This document shows positions 46,111 to 58,689 of a DNA stretch of 64,000 bases, in pieces (within the stretch, counting starts at the first letter, position 1; each line of letters starts with the position of its first letter). The DNA comes from Perilla frutescens (taxonomy: Eukaryota; Streptophyta; Magnoliopsida; Lamiales; Lamiaceae). The stretch spans positions 26,069,848 through 26,133,847 of the forward strand of contig BRKX01000012.1 in the NCBI GenBank assembly GCA_026008535.1. The letters are read 5' to 3'. Below the pieces are notes generated by a model, which did no database searches, was not told where the DNA came from, and saw only the letters and a list, made by a program, of their open reading frames with translations. Made by a program: the position numbers and the translations under genes.

Positions 46111-49100
46111 TGCTGCTTGATCACGCTGCTTATCAATTGTATCAAGGTTGTGCTCTAGCTCTCGATTGTTCTCCTCTTTGTTTATCATTAAAGTCCTTCC
46201 ATTCCTAACCCCATATTTTTGGAGATGGGACAACTTCAGAACCATATATTAAAGAGAAAGGTATTTCTCCCGTAGTTGTTCGTGTTGTGGTTCGGTAAGA
46301 CCATAACACACTGGAGAGATGCTCAATTCATTTTTCTTGTGTTTATCTAGCTTTTCCTTCAAGGTGTTCATTATTGTTTTGTTGGAGGCTTCGGCTTGGC
46401 TATTGGCGGCTGGGTACCTTGGGGTGGAATAGGTTTGCTTGACTCGCTTTTTTTGCAGAACTCTCAGAACTCAAAACTAAAATATAGAGGTCCATTATCG
46501 GTGATGATCTCGACTGGTACTCTGAACCTGCAAAAAATATGTTTCCATTGAAAACCTCTTACCTCACGGTCCTTGACTTGTGCGAATGTCTCTGCTTCAA
46601 TCTACTTTGTAAAATAATATGGCATTACTTGGAGGAAAACTTTCTGATTGCTACCATTGGATAGTTTCCCTACGATGTCCATGCCCCACTTCATAAAAGG
46701 CCATAACATTATTGATGGGTGAATCGGTTCTAGATGCGTGTGGTTGGACCGAACGAACCTTTGGCACTTGTACTTTTTAACGTAACTCTTTGAATCGACT
46801 CTCATGGTTGGCCAGTAGAAACCTATTATTAAAGCCTTGTTAGTGAGGCTTCACGGTCTTGAGTGATTTTTGCATTCTCCTTCATGTAGTTCCTCAAGAA
46901 TATATTTTGCTTGATTTTGCCCCACACACTTTAGGTAAGGGCCTGAGTACGAACTTAGGTATAGAGACCCACTGACCATGTTAAATTTCATTGCCTTAGT
47001 TCTAATCCTCATAGCCTCCATCTTGTCTTCAGGTAGTTCTTTTTTGGTGATATATCTGATGATTGGGGTCATCCAACTGACTTCAACTTCGACTATTTAT
47101 ACTGATTTGGTTTCTGTTTCTTCTTTCTAAATTGTTGGCCATTGAGCATACGTTAGAGGTATGTGCTTTGATGACTAGCAACCAATTATTGACCCTAGAT
47201 TGGCCAGTGCATCTGCATGTTGATTTTTCTCCATTGCCACATGGGTAGCTTCAACTTCTGCAAATGATTTTGATAATTCATTCACCATGGTAAGGTACAC
47301 TAACATTCTAGAATCTTTTGCTTTAAATTCTTATCCGAACTGACTTACGATGAGTTATGAGTCACTTTGTACTTTGATGTTTGGTATTTTCATATCTTTG
47401 GCTAAGGTCAGTTCGGCGATTAGAGATTCATATTTTATCTCATTATTTGTTGTTTTGAATCCATATCGAATAGCTCTTTCAACGATGCCACCTTCAGGAG
47501 AGATCAATACCATATTCAATCCACTCTCCATGAAATTACTAGAGCCGTCTTTTTGAAGGGTCCAGTGATTTGAATTAACGTCTTCGATTATTAAGAGTAG
47601 TTTTTTTTTCTGCAAGTTCATGTTGCTCCGATGAAAAATTTGTAATAAAGTCAGCCAATAGCTGTGATTTTATTACAGTCTGAGTTAGATAGGTGATATC
47701 GTACTCCCTAAGCTCCACTACCCACTTTGATAGTCTACCAGATAGGTCTGGTTTACCTAACACAGTCTTTAATGGAAAGATCGTCACCATTGTGATTGGA
47801 TGGGCCTGAAAATATGGCTTCAACTTTTGTGAGGCCATGACCAGGGCAAGGGATAGCTTTCAAAGTTGAGTGTATCTAGTCTCTGCATCAAGTAATGATT
47901 TGTTGGCGTAGTAAACAGTGTTGTCTTCTCTGTTCTTTACGGACTAACAGTGCACCCAAAGAATTAACAAAAACAGACAAATAAATGAAAAACACCTCAC
48001 CTGAGGTAGGTTTGGAGAATAGAGATAGACTTGAGAGGTAGGACTTAAGTTGGCTGAGAGCCTGGTCACACTCTGGCATCCACTTGAATTTTTTTCCTTT
48101 TCGGAGTGTGTTGAAGAATAGATGACTTTTGTCGGAATATTTCGATATAAAACAGCTAAGTGCTGTCAGTCAACCTGTAAGCTTTTGCACTTCTTTGATG
48201 TTCTGTGGTGCCTTTATATTTTTAATTGTCCTGATTTGATTGGGATTGCCTCGATACATCTCTTTGTGATGAGGTACCCCATAAATTTTCCTAACGTCAC
48301 CCCGAAAGAACATTTAGAGGGGTTGAGATTCATGTTGTATTTTCTTAACACCTCAAATAACTGCCTTAGGTGCCCAATGTGGTCTTTGGCCTGTAATGAT
48401 TTTACAACTATATCATCAATATAGACCTCCATCGTCGACCTTATTAATTTTTTGAGCATACAGCTGACTAGCCTCTAGTATGTGGCTCCTATATTTTTTA
48501 ACCCGAATGGCATGACCTTGTAACAATAGATGCCTCGATTTGTGATGAACGTCATTCTCTCTTGATCATCTAGATGTAGAAGAATCTGATTATACCAGAG
48601 AATGCATCCATGAAGCTCATCATTTTATGCCATGTTGTTGCGTCGATAAGTGTGTCAATGTGAGAGAGTGTGAATGAATCATTTGGGTAGGCCTCGATGC
48701 ACATTATGTTCTTTCCATTTTTCTTCGTTACTACCACAATGTTAGCTAACCAATCAGAGTACTACACCTCCCTTATTGACCCTATATCGATTAGCTTCTG
48801 GACTTCATCATCTATCGGCTGGTTTCGTTCTGCTGCAAATTTTCTTCTTTTTTGTTTGACTAGTGTGTGATTAGGGTCAACCTATAACCTGTGAGTTATG
48901 ATAGAAGGATTGATACTTGTCATGTCGATGTATGACCATGCGAAGCAGTCGTAGTATTCTGATAAATATGTAATCAGCTCCACTCGCATTTCAGAGGTCA
49001 ACCTCGACCATATTTGAATGACATGATCTGGATAGTCATGGTGGATCTGCACTTCATCGGGGTCTTCCATTTCAGGTTCGACATAGGAGTTTGACCCCGA

Positions 49101-49117
49101 ACTTTCTTCGGACTACA

Positions 49118-49930
49118 AGTCTATGCCTTCATCCTTTTGGATTTTCTATATTTTAATGAGTTAAATTAGAATTTATAGTAATTTATTGATGAAGTTAATT
49201 GTATATTAAACTGAAGCTTTGTAGTAATTACTTTTACTTAGAAAGGAAATTAAGCCATCTTATACTGATGTTTTGAATTTGAGCTCTCTCCATGTTCATA
49301 CTTTGAATTTGGTGTCGATGCCTCGTCAATCTTATTTACCTTATACACCCACACATGGTTAGTCTTAAAAGCTGAGGTATAGCAATCTCTTAATCCAATT
49401 TGCTCCTCATTAACATGTTTGACTCCCCACGGGGTCGGAAAACGTATGACTTGGTGGTAGGTTGAAGGTACAATCTTTAGTTCATGAATCTAGGATCTCC
49501 CAAGGATGACATTGTATGCTGAGGGTGCATTATAATGATAATTATATAGTGACCAAACTGCGAGTCTATGCCTTCATCCTTTTGGATTTTCTATATTTTG
49601 AAGGAGTTAAATTAGAATTTATAGTAATTTCTTGATAAAGCTAGTTGTATGTTAAACTGAAGCTTTATAGTAATTACTTTTACTTAGAAAGGAAATTAAT
49701 TTGAATTCGGCATCGATGCCTCGTCAATCTTATTTACCTTATACACCCACACATAGTTAGTTTTAAAAGTTGAGATATAGCAATTTCTTGATCCAATTTG
49801 CTCTCCACTAACCTGTTTGACTCCCCACGGGGTTTGAAAACGTATGACTTAGTGGTAGGTTAAAGGTACAACATTTAGCTCATGAATCCAGGGTCTCCTG
49901 AGGATGACATTGTATATTAAGGGTGTATCA
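49118..49930. repeat. Tandem duplication of protease tail plus a 180-bp repeat
   Basis: The blocks AGTCTATGCCTTCATCCTTT (49118 and about 49561) and GATGCCTCGTCAATCTTATT (about 49317 and 49717) each occur twice in the same order. Each copy combines the end of the Tat protease frame with a non-coding segment also found in intron 1 of the R3H gene. Confidence 0.8.
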
Positions 49931-50200
49931 TTGATTTGAAATTTGGTGTACAGGTTGACACATTTCGTGTATACAAGTAGTGTAATTTTGCCTATGATGT
50001 CTTTGTGTTCACCGCTAAACCCAATTAAGGTCATTAATTTTCTGACGATGTTGGCATCGGAGACCTGCATTCCCTTCAATATAGACAAGAAAAAAACATT
50101 AGTCGAACTTTCACCATCGATGAGAGTTCTCTTGATCATATAGTTAGAAATAAGAATAAAAATAATAAATGTATCGTGGTGCGGGTGTGAGAGTTAAGAG

Positions 50201-51039
50201 CTCCATTTCTGCGTTAGACTTTGGTATCATGGTGTCATGTCCCAGTCCTGAAAGAATAGTGACAAGAGATTGGTGCACTACTAGGGGAGGGGGAAATGGG
50301 TTGTGGTATAAAGACAATTATAGAAATAGGGTTAGTGTCCTAAAGATTTGGACAACATACCCTTTGTAACTGGAACAGAATCACGCACGAAGGCATTCAG
50401 AAGGAACTTGAATTATTTACCAATAAATAAGGGAACTTATCCCACCTAACAATTGTAAATGCACATTCCAACATAATGCAAAAATAATAACATGCTTCAA
50501 ATAATTAAAGACAAGCTATATCAGAGTAAATGGAACAAGCGCAGAGCATCTCTATTCAACTCAAGTAAATTGTTTGAAGTACTTAATTGTACACAGAAAT
50601 AGCAAACATATAACTACAAGCAAGCCCTCGCCTTAGCTCCGTCATCTTTCAACCTACCTCTCAACCTGAAAATATTTAAAAAAGATTTGGGTTGAGTACT
50701 AGTGTACCTAGTGGGCAATTTTGATAAACAATTCACAATCATTTTATAAATATGAATATCGTATCCACACAAGTATAACAGTGAAAATATTTCAAATCCA
50801 AAAAGCATTCCATGTATACAAAGCTTCTTTTAACCTTACTTGCACACTCTATCTCAACTGTCTTTTCCTACAGTGTCTTAACTTATACACACGTCCTCCA
50901 GCCCAACAGTCTAATAAAGGATAGTGTATATGGTCCCAAAGCTTTAAGGATTTGAACTTGAGTCTAGTTAAACACTCAATGTTTTCGTAGGATACCGGTG
51001 AACTTAAACAGTGAGTTAAATCATTTTGATACATAGATT
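50201..51039. other. No gene recognised (Tat spacer debris)
   Basis: This lies between the protease start and the hAT-like element. No domain could be read in any frame and no terminal repeats were seen. Confidence 0.4.
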
Positions 51040-52536
51040 TAGGGGTGTAAGTGAGTTGAGCCTACTCGCGAACTACTTGGGATTGACTCGAACGAAACTT
51101 GAATTCGACTCAAAGTAAGTCGAGTCGAGCTCGAGCTCGAGCTACTCGAACATGATTTAAGCTCGAGCTCGAGCTTCATAATATGAGACTCGATATAGTC
51201 GCGAGCCTTATCGAGCTTAAGGCTAGTTTGACAATTGTACATTTGTACCTTACCTATTGTTTAGTATTTATATTTTTTCCGTGACATATAAAAGACAAGA
51301 GATTATTCATTTCAAACCCTAGATCTACAGATTGCTCCGTCTCTCATGTCTCAGCCGCTCAGTAGCTTTACCCAATCTATCACATTCCCAACTCCAAACT
51401 CATGACTCTCGTTCTAGCATTCGACGTTCGGCGTTCATCTTCAACTTCCACCGACATTCGATGTTCTTTAATCTTACTCCAACGGTAATCTTATTCTTCT
51501 CGTGAGAAATTATCTATAAATTTCTTATTTGGAGTATTTTTTTCAAATGTTATTTTATATTGAATATGTCAAAACGGTTAAGAGAAAAAATCATGCGGCT
51601 TCTCTTTTATTTTTCTCGATCTGTTGATTTTTTGTTCAGTTTTTCAATTTCAAGTTTGATTTAGTGATAAATGGACAAATGGTGGTTTCTTGTCGTCCAA
51701 GCTTTTTCAACTTTGATTCACGATGCTTGGCATTCAGTTTCAAGCATTGATTCTCTCATAAATTTACTTTCAAGCTCCCAGTTGATTTTTTTTAATATAC
51801 ATAATATATAATTTGTAATTTCATTTAATTTTTGCTAAAAACATCGTATTGGAAATGTATGGAGAGAGAATTGATGTGTTATATAATATTGTTGCTTGCA
51901 TAAATCTTTATCATGAATGCTAGGAGAATGGGGTTATGTTTATTCATATGTTGATGTTGAAGTTCTGGGAAAATGTTTATGGTTTGAAGTGAATAATTAG
52001 AGTCCTATGAAATTAAGAATGATAATTAAGGTTCTACGTTCTAACTTCCAATGTTGCTGACTTGATGATATGATGATAAATTACAGTTTCTGTAATTTGG
52101 AAAAATCAAACACAATTGCAGCACATATTAGTTTTCTTGTAGCTTACTCTATTTTTTATTTCTTTTGCTGCATCCATTCGCATAATGGAGTTGGGGAAGA
52201 AAATGTTGCTGTAAATTTACTATTTTTGTTACATGTTTATTTCAATCGTGTTTGTCTAATATATTTGAATTGTAAGCTTGATATTTTATTTAATTTATAT
52301 TTAGAGAAATAGTTATTTATATTTTTCAACATTTAATTCAATTACATATGAATAAGAAAAAATGAAAATAAATAATCGAGCTGAGCTCGAGTTGAGTTTG
52401 GCTCAAAAGTAACAATAGAATCTAATCAAGTCGAGCTCGAGCTTAACGAGTTCTTCATCGAGCTCGAGCTCAAAAAAATAGAACTCGCTCAAGTTCGAGT
52501 TCGATCAAGGCACTAATTGGCTCGTTTACACCCATA
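51040..52536. mobile_element. Non-autonomous hAT-like element with GAGCTCGA arrays
   Basis: The ends TAGGGGTGTAAGTGAG and the complement of CTCGTTTACACCCATA form short inverted repeats. The flanking octamers CATAGATT and CAGATATT match at six of eight positions, fitting an 8-bp duplication. Both ends carry clusters of GAGCTCGAGCTCGAG palindromes. The interior is AT-rich with no transposase. The superfamily is inferred from the terminal sequence and duplication length. Confidence 0.65.
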
Positions 52537-52849
52537 CAGATATTCATATTTCACAGTTGATAAATAGTTGAACTTATTAGCTGAACATACTTTGAGAAAG
52601 ATATATAGCCCACTTGGATAAAAGATTTGTTTAAGAGAAAGGCTTTTAGACTTTGGGTTGGTTCTACTCAATTTTTGTTACTCATGGACGTGTAATTAAG
52701 AGATATGCAGTGCCCTTTTTTTATGCTTGGGACACTCCGGTAACCTCGGGTCCTTTAGTTATGTAATTAACCACATGTTCGATCGGTGAATATTTTGGTA
52801 GATTTCTCAGTTGCTCATCATTTTTGCTGAAGGTCTATTTCCCCTTGTT
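52537..52849. other. No gene recognised
   Basis: Short stretch between the hAT-like element and readable Tat gag; probably the decayed C-terminus of gag. Confidence 0.4.
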
Positions 52850-53875
52850 TGTCAATAAGTTTTTCAGATGGACTCACTTAAGTAAGTCGATGACTTCGCC
52901 ACATAGTACGATGTAATCATCTGTTTTGTTACCATGATCTTTATGGAATTCACAGTACTTTGTTCTATCATGTTTATGATCTGGGCTTCTCATCTCAGGC
53001 GGCCACTTCACTGTACTGCTGCTGAGTTCATTTAAGACATTAATAGATTCTGAAGGTGTGATGCATAGGTTGTATTCTGGAAAGTGTCGATCATACAGAT
53101 CTGAAATGTCCTTTTGCCTCCGAGATTTGTAGCGATCATTGCGAGGTAAGGGTCAACTTTTCTTCTATCATTTATGTGAGGGTCTCTTCTTTCATCTCGA
53201 TCTCTTGGCTTGGATCGATAATACTTATTTTTGTCTTTCTTCCACTTAATTTGTGTCCATGCCTTCACTAAAATATCATTCATTGTCTTGCAAGGGTACT
53301 TTGTGAGTTCTTTGTAAAGATTTGAATCCCTCTTGAGCCTTTTTATATAGGTTGATATGGCAGTGTCAACATTGCAACCTGATATCTCTACATTCTCTCC
53401 ATTGAACCTTGTGATGTAACTCCTAAGTGTTTCATTTAGGTACTAGATAATGGCATAGAAGTCATTAAAATGTTTATCAATTTTTTAGGTACTATGAACT
53501 ATTCTACAAAAAGGTATGTGAGTTGCGCAAATGATCCAATTGAAGCATTATGGAGGTTTGTGAATTACTGCAGTGCGGCTCCTAATAAGCTTGACCAAAA
53601 ACTTAGGCACATGCAGTCTCCTCTGAGGTACTTTGGTATTACTGTGATAAATATTATCTGTTTCTACTGTGCGATGTGGTCATCTGGATCTGAAGTTCCG
53701 TTGAATAATTTCATTGATAGAATGGTGAACTTCGAAGACATCTTTATTTATCTAATTTCGTCCATGAATGGTGAGTCAGCAAAGCTATTTGGTACAGCTT
53801 TACGAATTAGTAGAGGTTGCACAGAATTCACGTTATCATTGCCTCGATACCAGCCAATCGTTACTTGATGAGTCC
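52850..53875 (-). pseudogene. Tat-type gag, broken
   Basis: Minus-strand reading gives typical Tat gag pieces in order: SMKLFNGTSDPDDHIAQ, IPKYLRGDCMCLSFGQAL, SIGSFAQLT, then NLNETLRSYITRFNGE, and further on KYCEFHKDHGNKTDD near 52950, the CX2H-type spacer before protease in this lineage. Several stops interrupt it. A long plus-strand frame at 53470-53868 is the antisense shadow. The N-terminus is cut by the R1 copy at 53876. Confidence 0.8.
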
Positions 53876-55342
53876 ATTTATTTCGTATTTTTCTAGGTAT
53901 TTTAGTTGCTCTAAATGTCATTTTTAGTATCTTTTGCGTCGAAAAAGAACCGGAGAAGTGGTTTGGGAATGACTGGAGTCGAATCTGGTGAAAAAGACAT
54001 TCTGGCCTTCAAATTAACTAAAATAGATGAAATGGACATATGGGAACTTCATCAGTAAGATCTAAACAAAGAAAGATGGTGTGACCATATCAAATAAGGA
54101 TTGACCTGAGCAGAAGATGTCGTGCCCACAGTACTCGCACAGATTCAGAAGATGCAGTAGAGAGGGCACAAGAGAAGGAATCAGAAGATATGATGATATC
54201 CTTGAAATTTCAGGATTTAGTCAACCACCTGAAGACTTGCCTTATCCGTCCAGATTCTTGCGGACACAGAAGATCCGACAGATATTGAAGATCCCCATTT
54301 TGGGGGGATTTTATTTGATCATTGTACTCTTTTAAATACTAGTTTGATTGTTAGAAAAGAAGACACTCCATACCTTATAATTTCTGTACTTTTATTTTCT
54401 ACACTTAGTTCAGTTTTAACGCTGCTTCGGCAGCAAGAACAACCTCGGCCCTTATGCCTACAGATCGTAGGTTTTATGTTTAAATGTTGTTGATGTTCAG
54501 CATTGGTGTTTGAGCACGTTTTAATTCAATTCTAGCAAGTTTTTCTTATTTACCATGTCTTTATTTTATGCATTTATAGTTCTTTACAATATGAGTAGCT
54601 AGATCTATATTCCGATATTTGAACTAAAGATAACAGTTTAACATACACTTAATTACTTGTGAGGCCGTGTGGGCATATTACTGCATGATAAGGTTTCTGC
54701 TGATTTTTGTTCTTATTCCAAGTGAGCATGAGTTTAATATGGCTAATGTGGCTGATCACTCTTTAGTTATAGAGGGCACACTGGGGTTAATTGGATTAGC
54801 GAAACGTGACTGTGTGTTAATTCAAATGGTAACTGAGAAATCGATAGGTTATATTGTGGGCACATGAGAAATCAGTAAACATAACAAACTTGGGTTCGTC
54901 TAGGGCACAAGGTTGCCTATTTACTTACATCTCTTAGAGGAACCGAGAGATGGGTGATAGGTTAGGGGTTTAATCGATAGGGAATCACTTTTAAATCTAT
55001 TCTGAAAGGATGAATAAGGAGACGTAGTGAGAATCCGGTCTCCATAATTTGTGACTTAATCATGTAGAAAAATCATTGTGCCCATGATCGAGTGAGTGTG
55101 AGTTAAACTGGATTCTAGTTTAAGTTCTGGAACCTTTTGTTATTTGATATTTCTCTTAGTTTATTTCTGCAGATTTAGATTTCAGTAAAGTGACAACACA
55201 ACCCAAACCCCCTTTATGATTGGTGACGTGAAAGTAAAATTGTATCGGCTCTCTGTGGGATTGACCCTTACTCAAAGCTAGCTACGCTTGCTGTGGGCAC
55301 AGAAGTATAAATTTATTTTGTGCACGAAACGACCGTGCGTCA
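53876..55342 (+). repeat. LTR-like repeat R1, near-complete solo copy
   Basis: 1467 bp from TGATGAGTCCATTT to CCGTGCGTCA, flanked by TTACT and TTGCT (one mismatch), as expected for a solo LTR. It contains no protein frame of note. It interrupts the Tat gag leader. Confidence 0.7.
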
Positions 55343-55365
55343 TTGCTCCAATTCACTTGGGTGAT

Positions 55366-55735
55366 TGTAGAACTCGGGTTCGTTCCACAATTGACGAGTG
55401 AGGGATTCAGGCTCTGTCAATCTACAAAATAGAACACAATATGAAGGCGAAAGACCGTCGGAGGATTTTACGATTGTTCGGTCTTCGACGCTCAAGTCAG
55501 AAATCTGTTGCAGGGAAAAGAATGGAATTGATAAAATATATAGCTTTTAAGGTTAATATAGTGGCTGCTGATTATGAATGTTTCTCAGAGTATAGGTCGT
55601 TCATTGTGTATTTTTCTTTTTCTCCCACAACACTCCACCACCTTATATAGTAGAGACCATACAACTGAACTCTTTTTTTTTCGGAACGGCTAGTCCCCTC
55701 TAGGGTTTATTTTAGTCGTTCTCTTATTTCAGGGA
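55366..55735 (-). repeat. LTR-like piece of a Tat element
   Basis: On the minus strand it has a TATATAAG box near 55645, then the ACTTGAGCGTCGAAGACCG motif, and ends in TTCTACA. The right boundary is uncertain. It would serve as the 5' LTR for the gag at 52850-53875. Confidence 0.45.
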
Positions 55736-55739
55736 TTTT

Positions 55740-56115
55740 GACTTAGTCTCGCAAGATATCTTGATTCTGTTATTATAAAGGCCTTTGACCTCGACTGTTT
55801 CGAGGTCCCCCAGTTGTCGAACTCGGTTCGAATATTCAACCTCGTATTTAACGATCTCTGCTTGTATACTGACCTTGAACTAAGTCTTTTACTGAAAAAA
55901 GCCTCTACAGTGATCAATCCTCCTTTGATCGAATCCTTGGTTGAATTTACGCTACTGTTCAACCCTCTCTTGCTCAAGGGCCTGATGTCGGAATCTTTCT
56001 TGCTCAGAAGCATGTACTCAAACCATGGGGATGGCCTTAGTGGGCTCTTCCCAATTTGTTGCCTAGCGGTTCTCCCATCTTGCTGTGGTCCTTTTTCCTT
56101 CTCTGCGGCTCTCAT
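55740..56115 (-). pseudogene. Possible gag leader frame of a Tat-like element
   Basis: Open frame starting MRAAEKEKGPQQDG, low-complexity and charged, directly downstream of an LTR and primer-binding site. It has no recognisable domain, and its role as a gag N-terminus rests on position only. Confidence 0.35.
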
Positions 56116-56157
56116 TAGACATTGTCATTTCATTTCACGAATACAATCGTTGCCCCA

Positions 56158-56171
56158 CAGTAGGCACCAAA
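56158..56171 (-). other. Primer-binding-like site beside the right Tat-like LTR
   Basis: The minus strand reads TTTGGTGCCTACTG next to the LTR end, resembling the TTTGGCGCC-type site of Tat/Athila elements. Confidence 0.55.
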
Positions 56172-56172
56172 T

Positions 56173-56713
56173 TGTAGATCTAGAAATCAGCAATTATCGA
56201 TTTAATCCGGAGCAGCGGCCTATCTGTGAAACAAAAACAAAAAGAACACCATAAGAGCCAAAGACTATCAGGGGTGACGATCGTTGGGCCTCCGACGCTC
56301 AAGTCAGTAAAAGAATGAAAGTAGAATGCGTTAAAACATGAAATAAATGAATAAAATATGGAAACTTCATCGTGCGGTTAGATCATCAGTGAGAGATTGA
56401 ACTAAGAAAATATGATGTTTAGTATGTTCTAGGGTAGAGGGTGAAACTCGTAGGTACGTCCGTGTAGTCGCCAAATGAGAATGGAGACCTCCTTTTATAT
56501 GCGAAGGTAGCAACTATGGTTCACGCGGATCACAGATGCTGTTGAAGAACGTGTTGACTCCTCTGAACTCATCAACCCTTTCGGATAAAGTGAAATTCCC
56601 AACGTTCATTCAAATTTTAATTTGAACGGTTCTCTATTTGAAAACTAGCTGAACGGTGACGTTCAACCTCCTTTTGAGCCAATGTAGCATATTGATAAAA
56701 AATGACCACTACA
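56173..56713 (-). repeat. 5' LTR of a Tat-like element
   Basis: 541 bp from TGTAGATC to CACTACA, followed by GTTAG. It is collinear with 30953-31493. The interior leads left from the primer-binding site. Confidence 0.75.
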
Positions 56714-56718
56714 GTTAG

Positions 56719-57537
56719 CAAATGTATACGTTAAATAATAAATAAACATTTACTTAAATCAACGTTTAAATATTCAAAAAAATAAAATCATACATACATA
56801 CACATATATATATATAGCAACGCTTTCTTAGGAAATTGTTGCAAACCTTGAACTATTAACAATAAATGTTAGGATAATATGTTTAATTATGATAAGAATG
56901 GTTATTAATATTGTAAAAATATTAAATAAAAATTTGCATTACCAAAAAATAGCTATATAAGATAAACTTTAATAAATTAATGAATACTTAAACAATATAA
57001 TTTGTGCCATAAAAGTAATTACTATGTTTGTATGCTTGACAATATCTGGAGTTATGGAATAGGAGGAGAGCAGATTGACGCCTATGGATCTTCCACGTGT
57101 AAATGTATAAAATTATCAATTTCTCCACCATAAAAACTTCTTTTATCCAACATAAGAAAATCATTTAAAAAATACATGTGTGTATACTACAAAAGTGAAG
57201 GTTTTTTTTTGTATCACTGCATTAAAATCTGCATGATTAAAGTAAAAGAAGTATGTACAATTGAATCACGGGAAAGAGACGCCAATTTAAATTCTGATTG
57301 GGATTCTCAAATAAAACTATCGTGAACTTAAATATTCTGATCAAGATTCGATCGAGATGCGATCGGGAATCCATTATCGGGATTTAATCTGTGTATTAGG
57401 GTTTGCATTTTGTGTCTATAAATATCAGAAAAAGACATAGTTTTCTACCATGCATTGCCATCGCTCACCATAAAAAAATGGCTTTACTAGATGCTATTTC
57501 ACAAGATGCAGTCTTCTACACTACACCTTGGACTTGC
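56719..57537. other. AT-rich intergenic DNA
   Basis: No gene recognised. Short AT repeats occur near 56800. A 66-codon frame at 57403 has no domain. Confidence 0.5.
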
Positions 57538-57660
57538 AATCTCAACATGATTTGTCTTAGCAAACTTCACTTCGCTCACTTCCAAAAGCGATGGAACTTA
57601 TGATCTCGGCATGATCTGTCTTAGTAAATTTCACTTCGCTCACTTCCAAAAGCGATAGGC
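57538..57660. repeat. Tandem duplication of about 61 bp
   Basis: Two consecutive copies contain CTTCACTTCGCTCACTTCC and AAAAGCGAT, with only a few differences. Confidence 0.85.
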
Positions 57661-57718
57661 TTCCAGTCTAGACCAACAAAACCTCAACTGTCTTCTACAG
57701 TTTTACGTGTTAAACAAG

Positions 57719-58149
57719 AGGTCCAGATGCGTCGCGGACTTGATATGCCCATTGAAGATTATGTGCGTCGCGTTGATCATTGATGTCATATGTATGAAAT
57801 GTTTTCTTGGTTAATCAATTATGTAGGGGAAGATGGTCTCGACTTATACACCAAACACATAACGTTGATGTTGCCCGATGGACTGAAATTGCACAGGTTA
57901 TGAGTTGAATTTATTTCGAATTACCAATCTATAGTTTTTTACTAGTTGTCAAAATAAATATTTTTTGATTTTGTGACTGATTTCTTAATTTTCAGTGTCG
58001 ACCCGAAGTACATTTTTACATGGAAGAAGGGGATGAAGCGTGTGATTTTCTCAAAGTACTGTTTGATGTCGGTGAACAAGAAGTATTGGACAATGATTCT
58101 GGGAAAGTTTTTTGGGCCACGAGAGGTTGATCATGAAGATGATGAGTAG
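57719..58149 (+). pseudogene. Unrecognised broken gene fragment with an intron
   Basis: The reading VQMRRGLDMPIEDYVRRVDH hits a TGA, then continues CHMYEMFSWLINYVGEDG to KLH at 57896. A GT-AG intron (57897-57995) joins it in phase to VDPKYIFTWKKGMKRV, ending GPREVDHEDDE and TAG at 58149. The second exon is basic and well formed. The retained splice sites suggest a relic of a real gene. I do not recognise the family. The internal stop and missing front argue against function. Confidence 0.4.
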
Positions 58150-58689
58150 AGTATACAAAGAAAATCTTAGTCTATTTTGTTTTTAATGTTTTAAGGTTTA
58201 GTTAGTTATATATGTATTGAATTGAAATGGTTTAGATTTTAATTTAATGAAATGGTCTTTAGTTAAATCATTTTGTTCATAATTTTTGTCTCCTTATTTT
58301 GGAAATAAAAATAATGTTGCATAATGTAGCAATTCGTACATTTTCTTTTTGTAATTCGAGCCTATTTTTTTTTTATTTGGTTAATTTAATCCCAATGACC
58401 ATAATAACGAATTTAAAAAAAATTATATAATTCAAAATAATTTTAAATTAATTTTATTTTATAATGTTAATTTTATTAATTTTTTTAATAATTATAATTT
58501 CTTATAAATAAAATTAAATATTTGTGCATGAGTTCTTGTGAAAATCTTAATCGCACGGAGAATCACAATCCTGGTGCCCGAAGAAAGGCATCACGCGGCG
58601 TGCACGTGCCCACCTCACCGTTTCACCGAAGCAAAGCCAAAGAGGCACAGACAGAGAGAACAGGAAAAAAAGGGCAAAAAAAGAAAAAT
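58150..58689. other. AT-rich intergenic DNA and distal promoter of the R3H gene
   Basis: Very AT-rich to 58520, then more GC-rich with GGCGTGCACGTGCCC near 58600, which holds a CACGTG G-box-like core. Confidence 0.4.

Larger units (their letters stand above)
45864..50200 (-). pseudogene. Tat-type Ty3/gypsy protease-pol region, heavily decayed
   Basis: Minus-strand pieces in order: protease (SNYMIKRTLIDGESSTNVFF near 50110, catalytic DGES replacing a D[ST]G site), a linker, reverse transcriptase with YIDDIVVKS near 48410, a gypsy RNase H with ELREYDITY, and a second archaeal-type RNase H (WTLQKDGSSNF, near 47550), which I recall as diagnostic of the Tat lineage. Integrase follows, with WPFMKWGMDIVGKL near 46680 and a C-terminus ending NSWNAVHLKRYHF. 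Stops and shifts are frequent. A 79-bp duplication affects the integrase tail and a larger duplication affects the protease end. Confidence 0.85.

Noticed and set aside
53470..53868. 132-codon plus-strand open frame starting MFINFLGTMNYSTKRY
   Set aside because: The minus strand of the same bases reads as Tat gag (KLFNGTSDPDDHIAQ), so the plus-strand frame is its antisense shadow.
55366..55390. GGGTTCGTTCC resembling a tRNA B-box
   Set aside because: No A-box or cloverleaf could be formed around it; it lies in LTR-like sequence.
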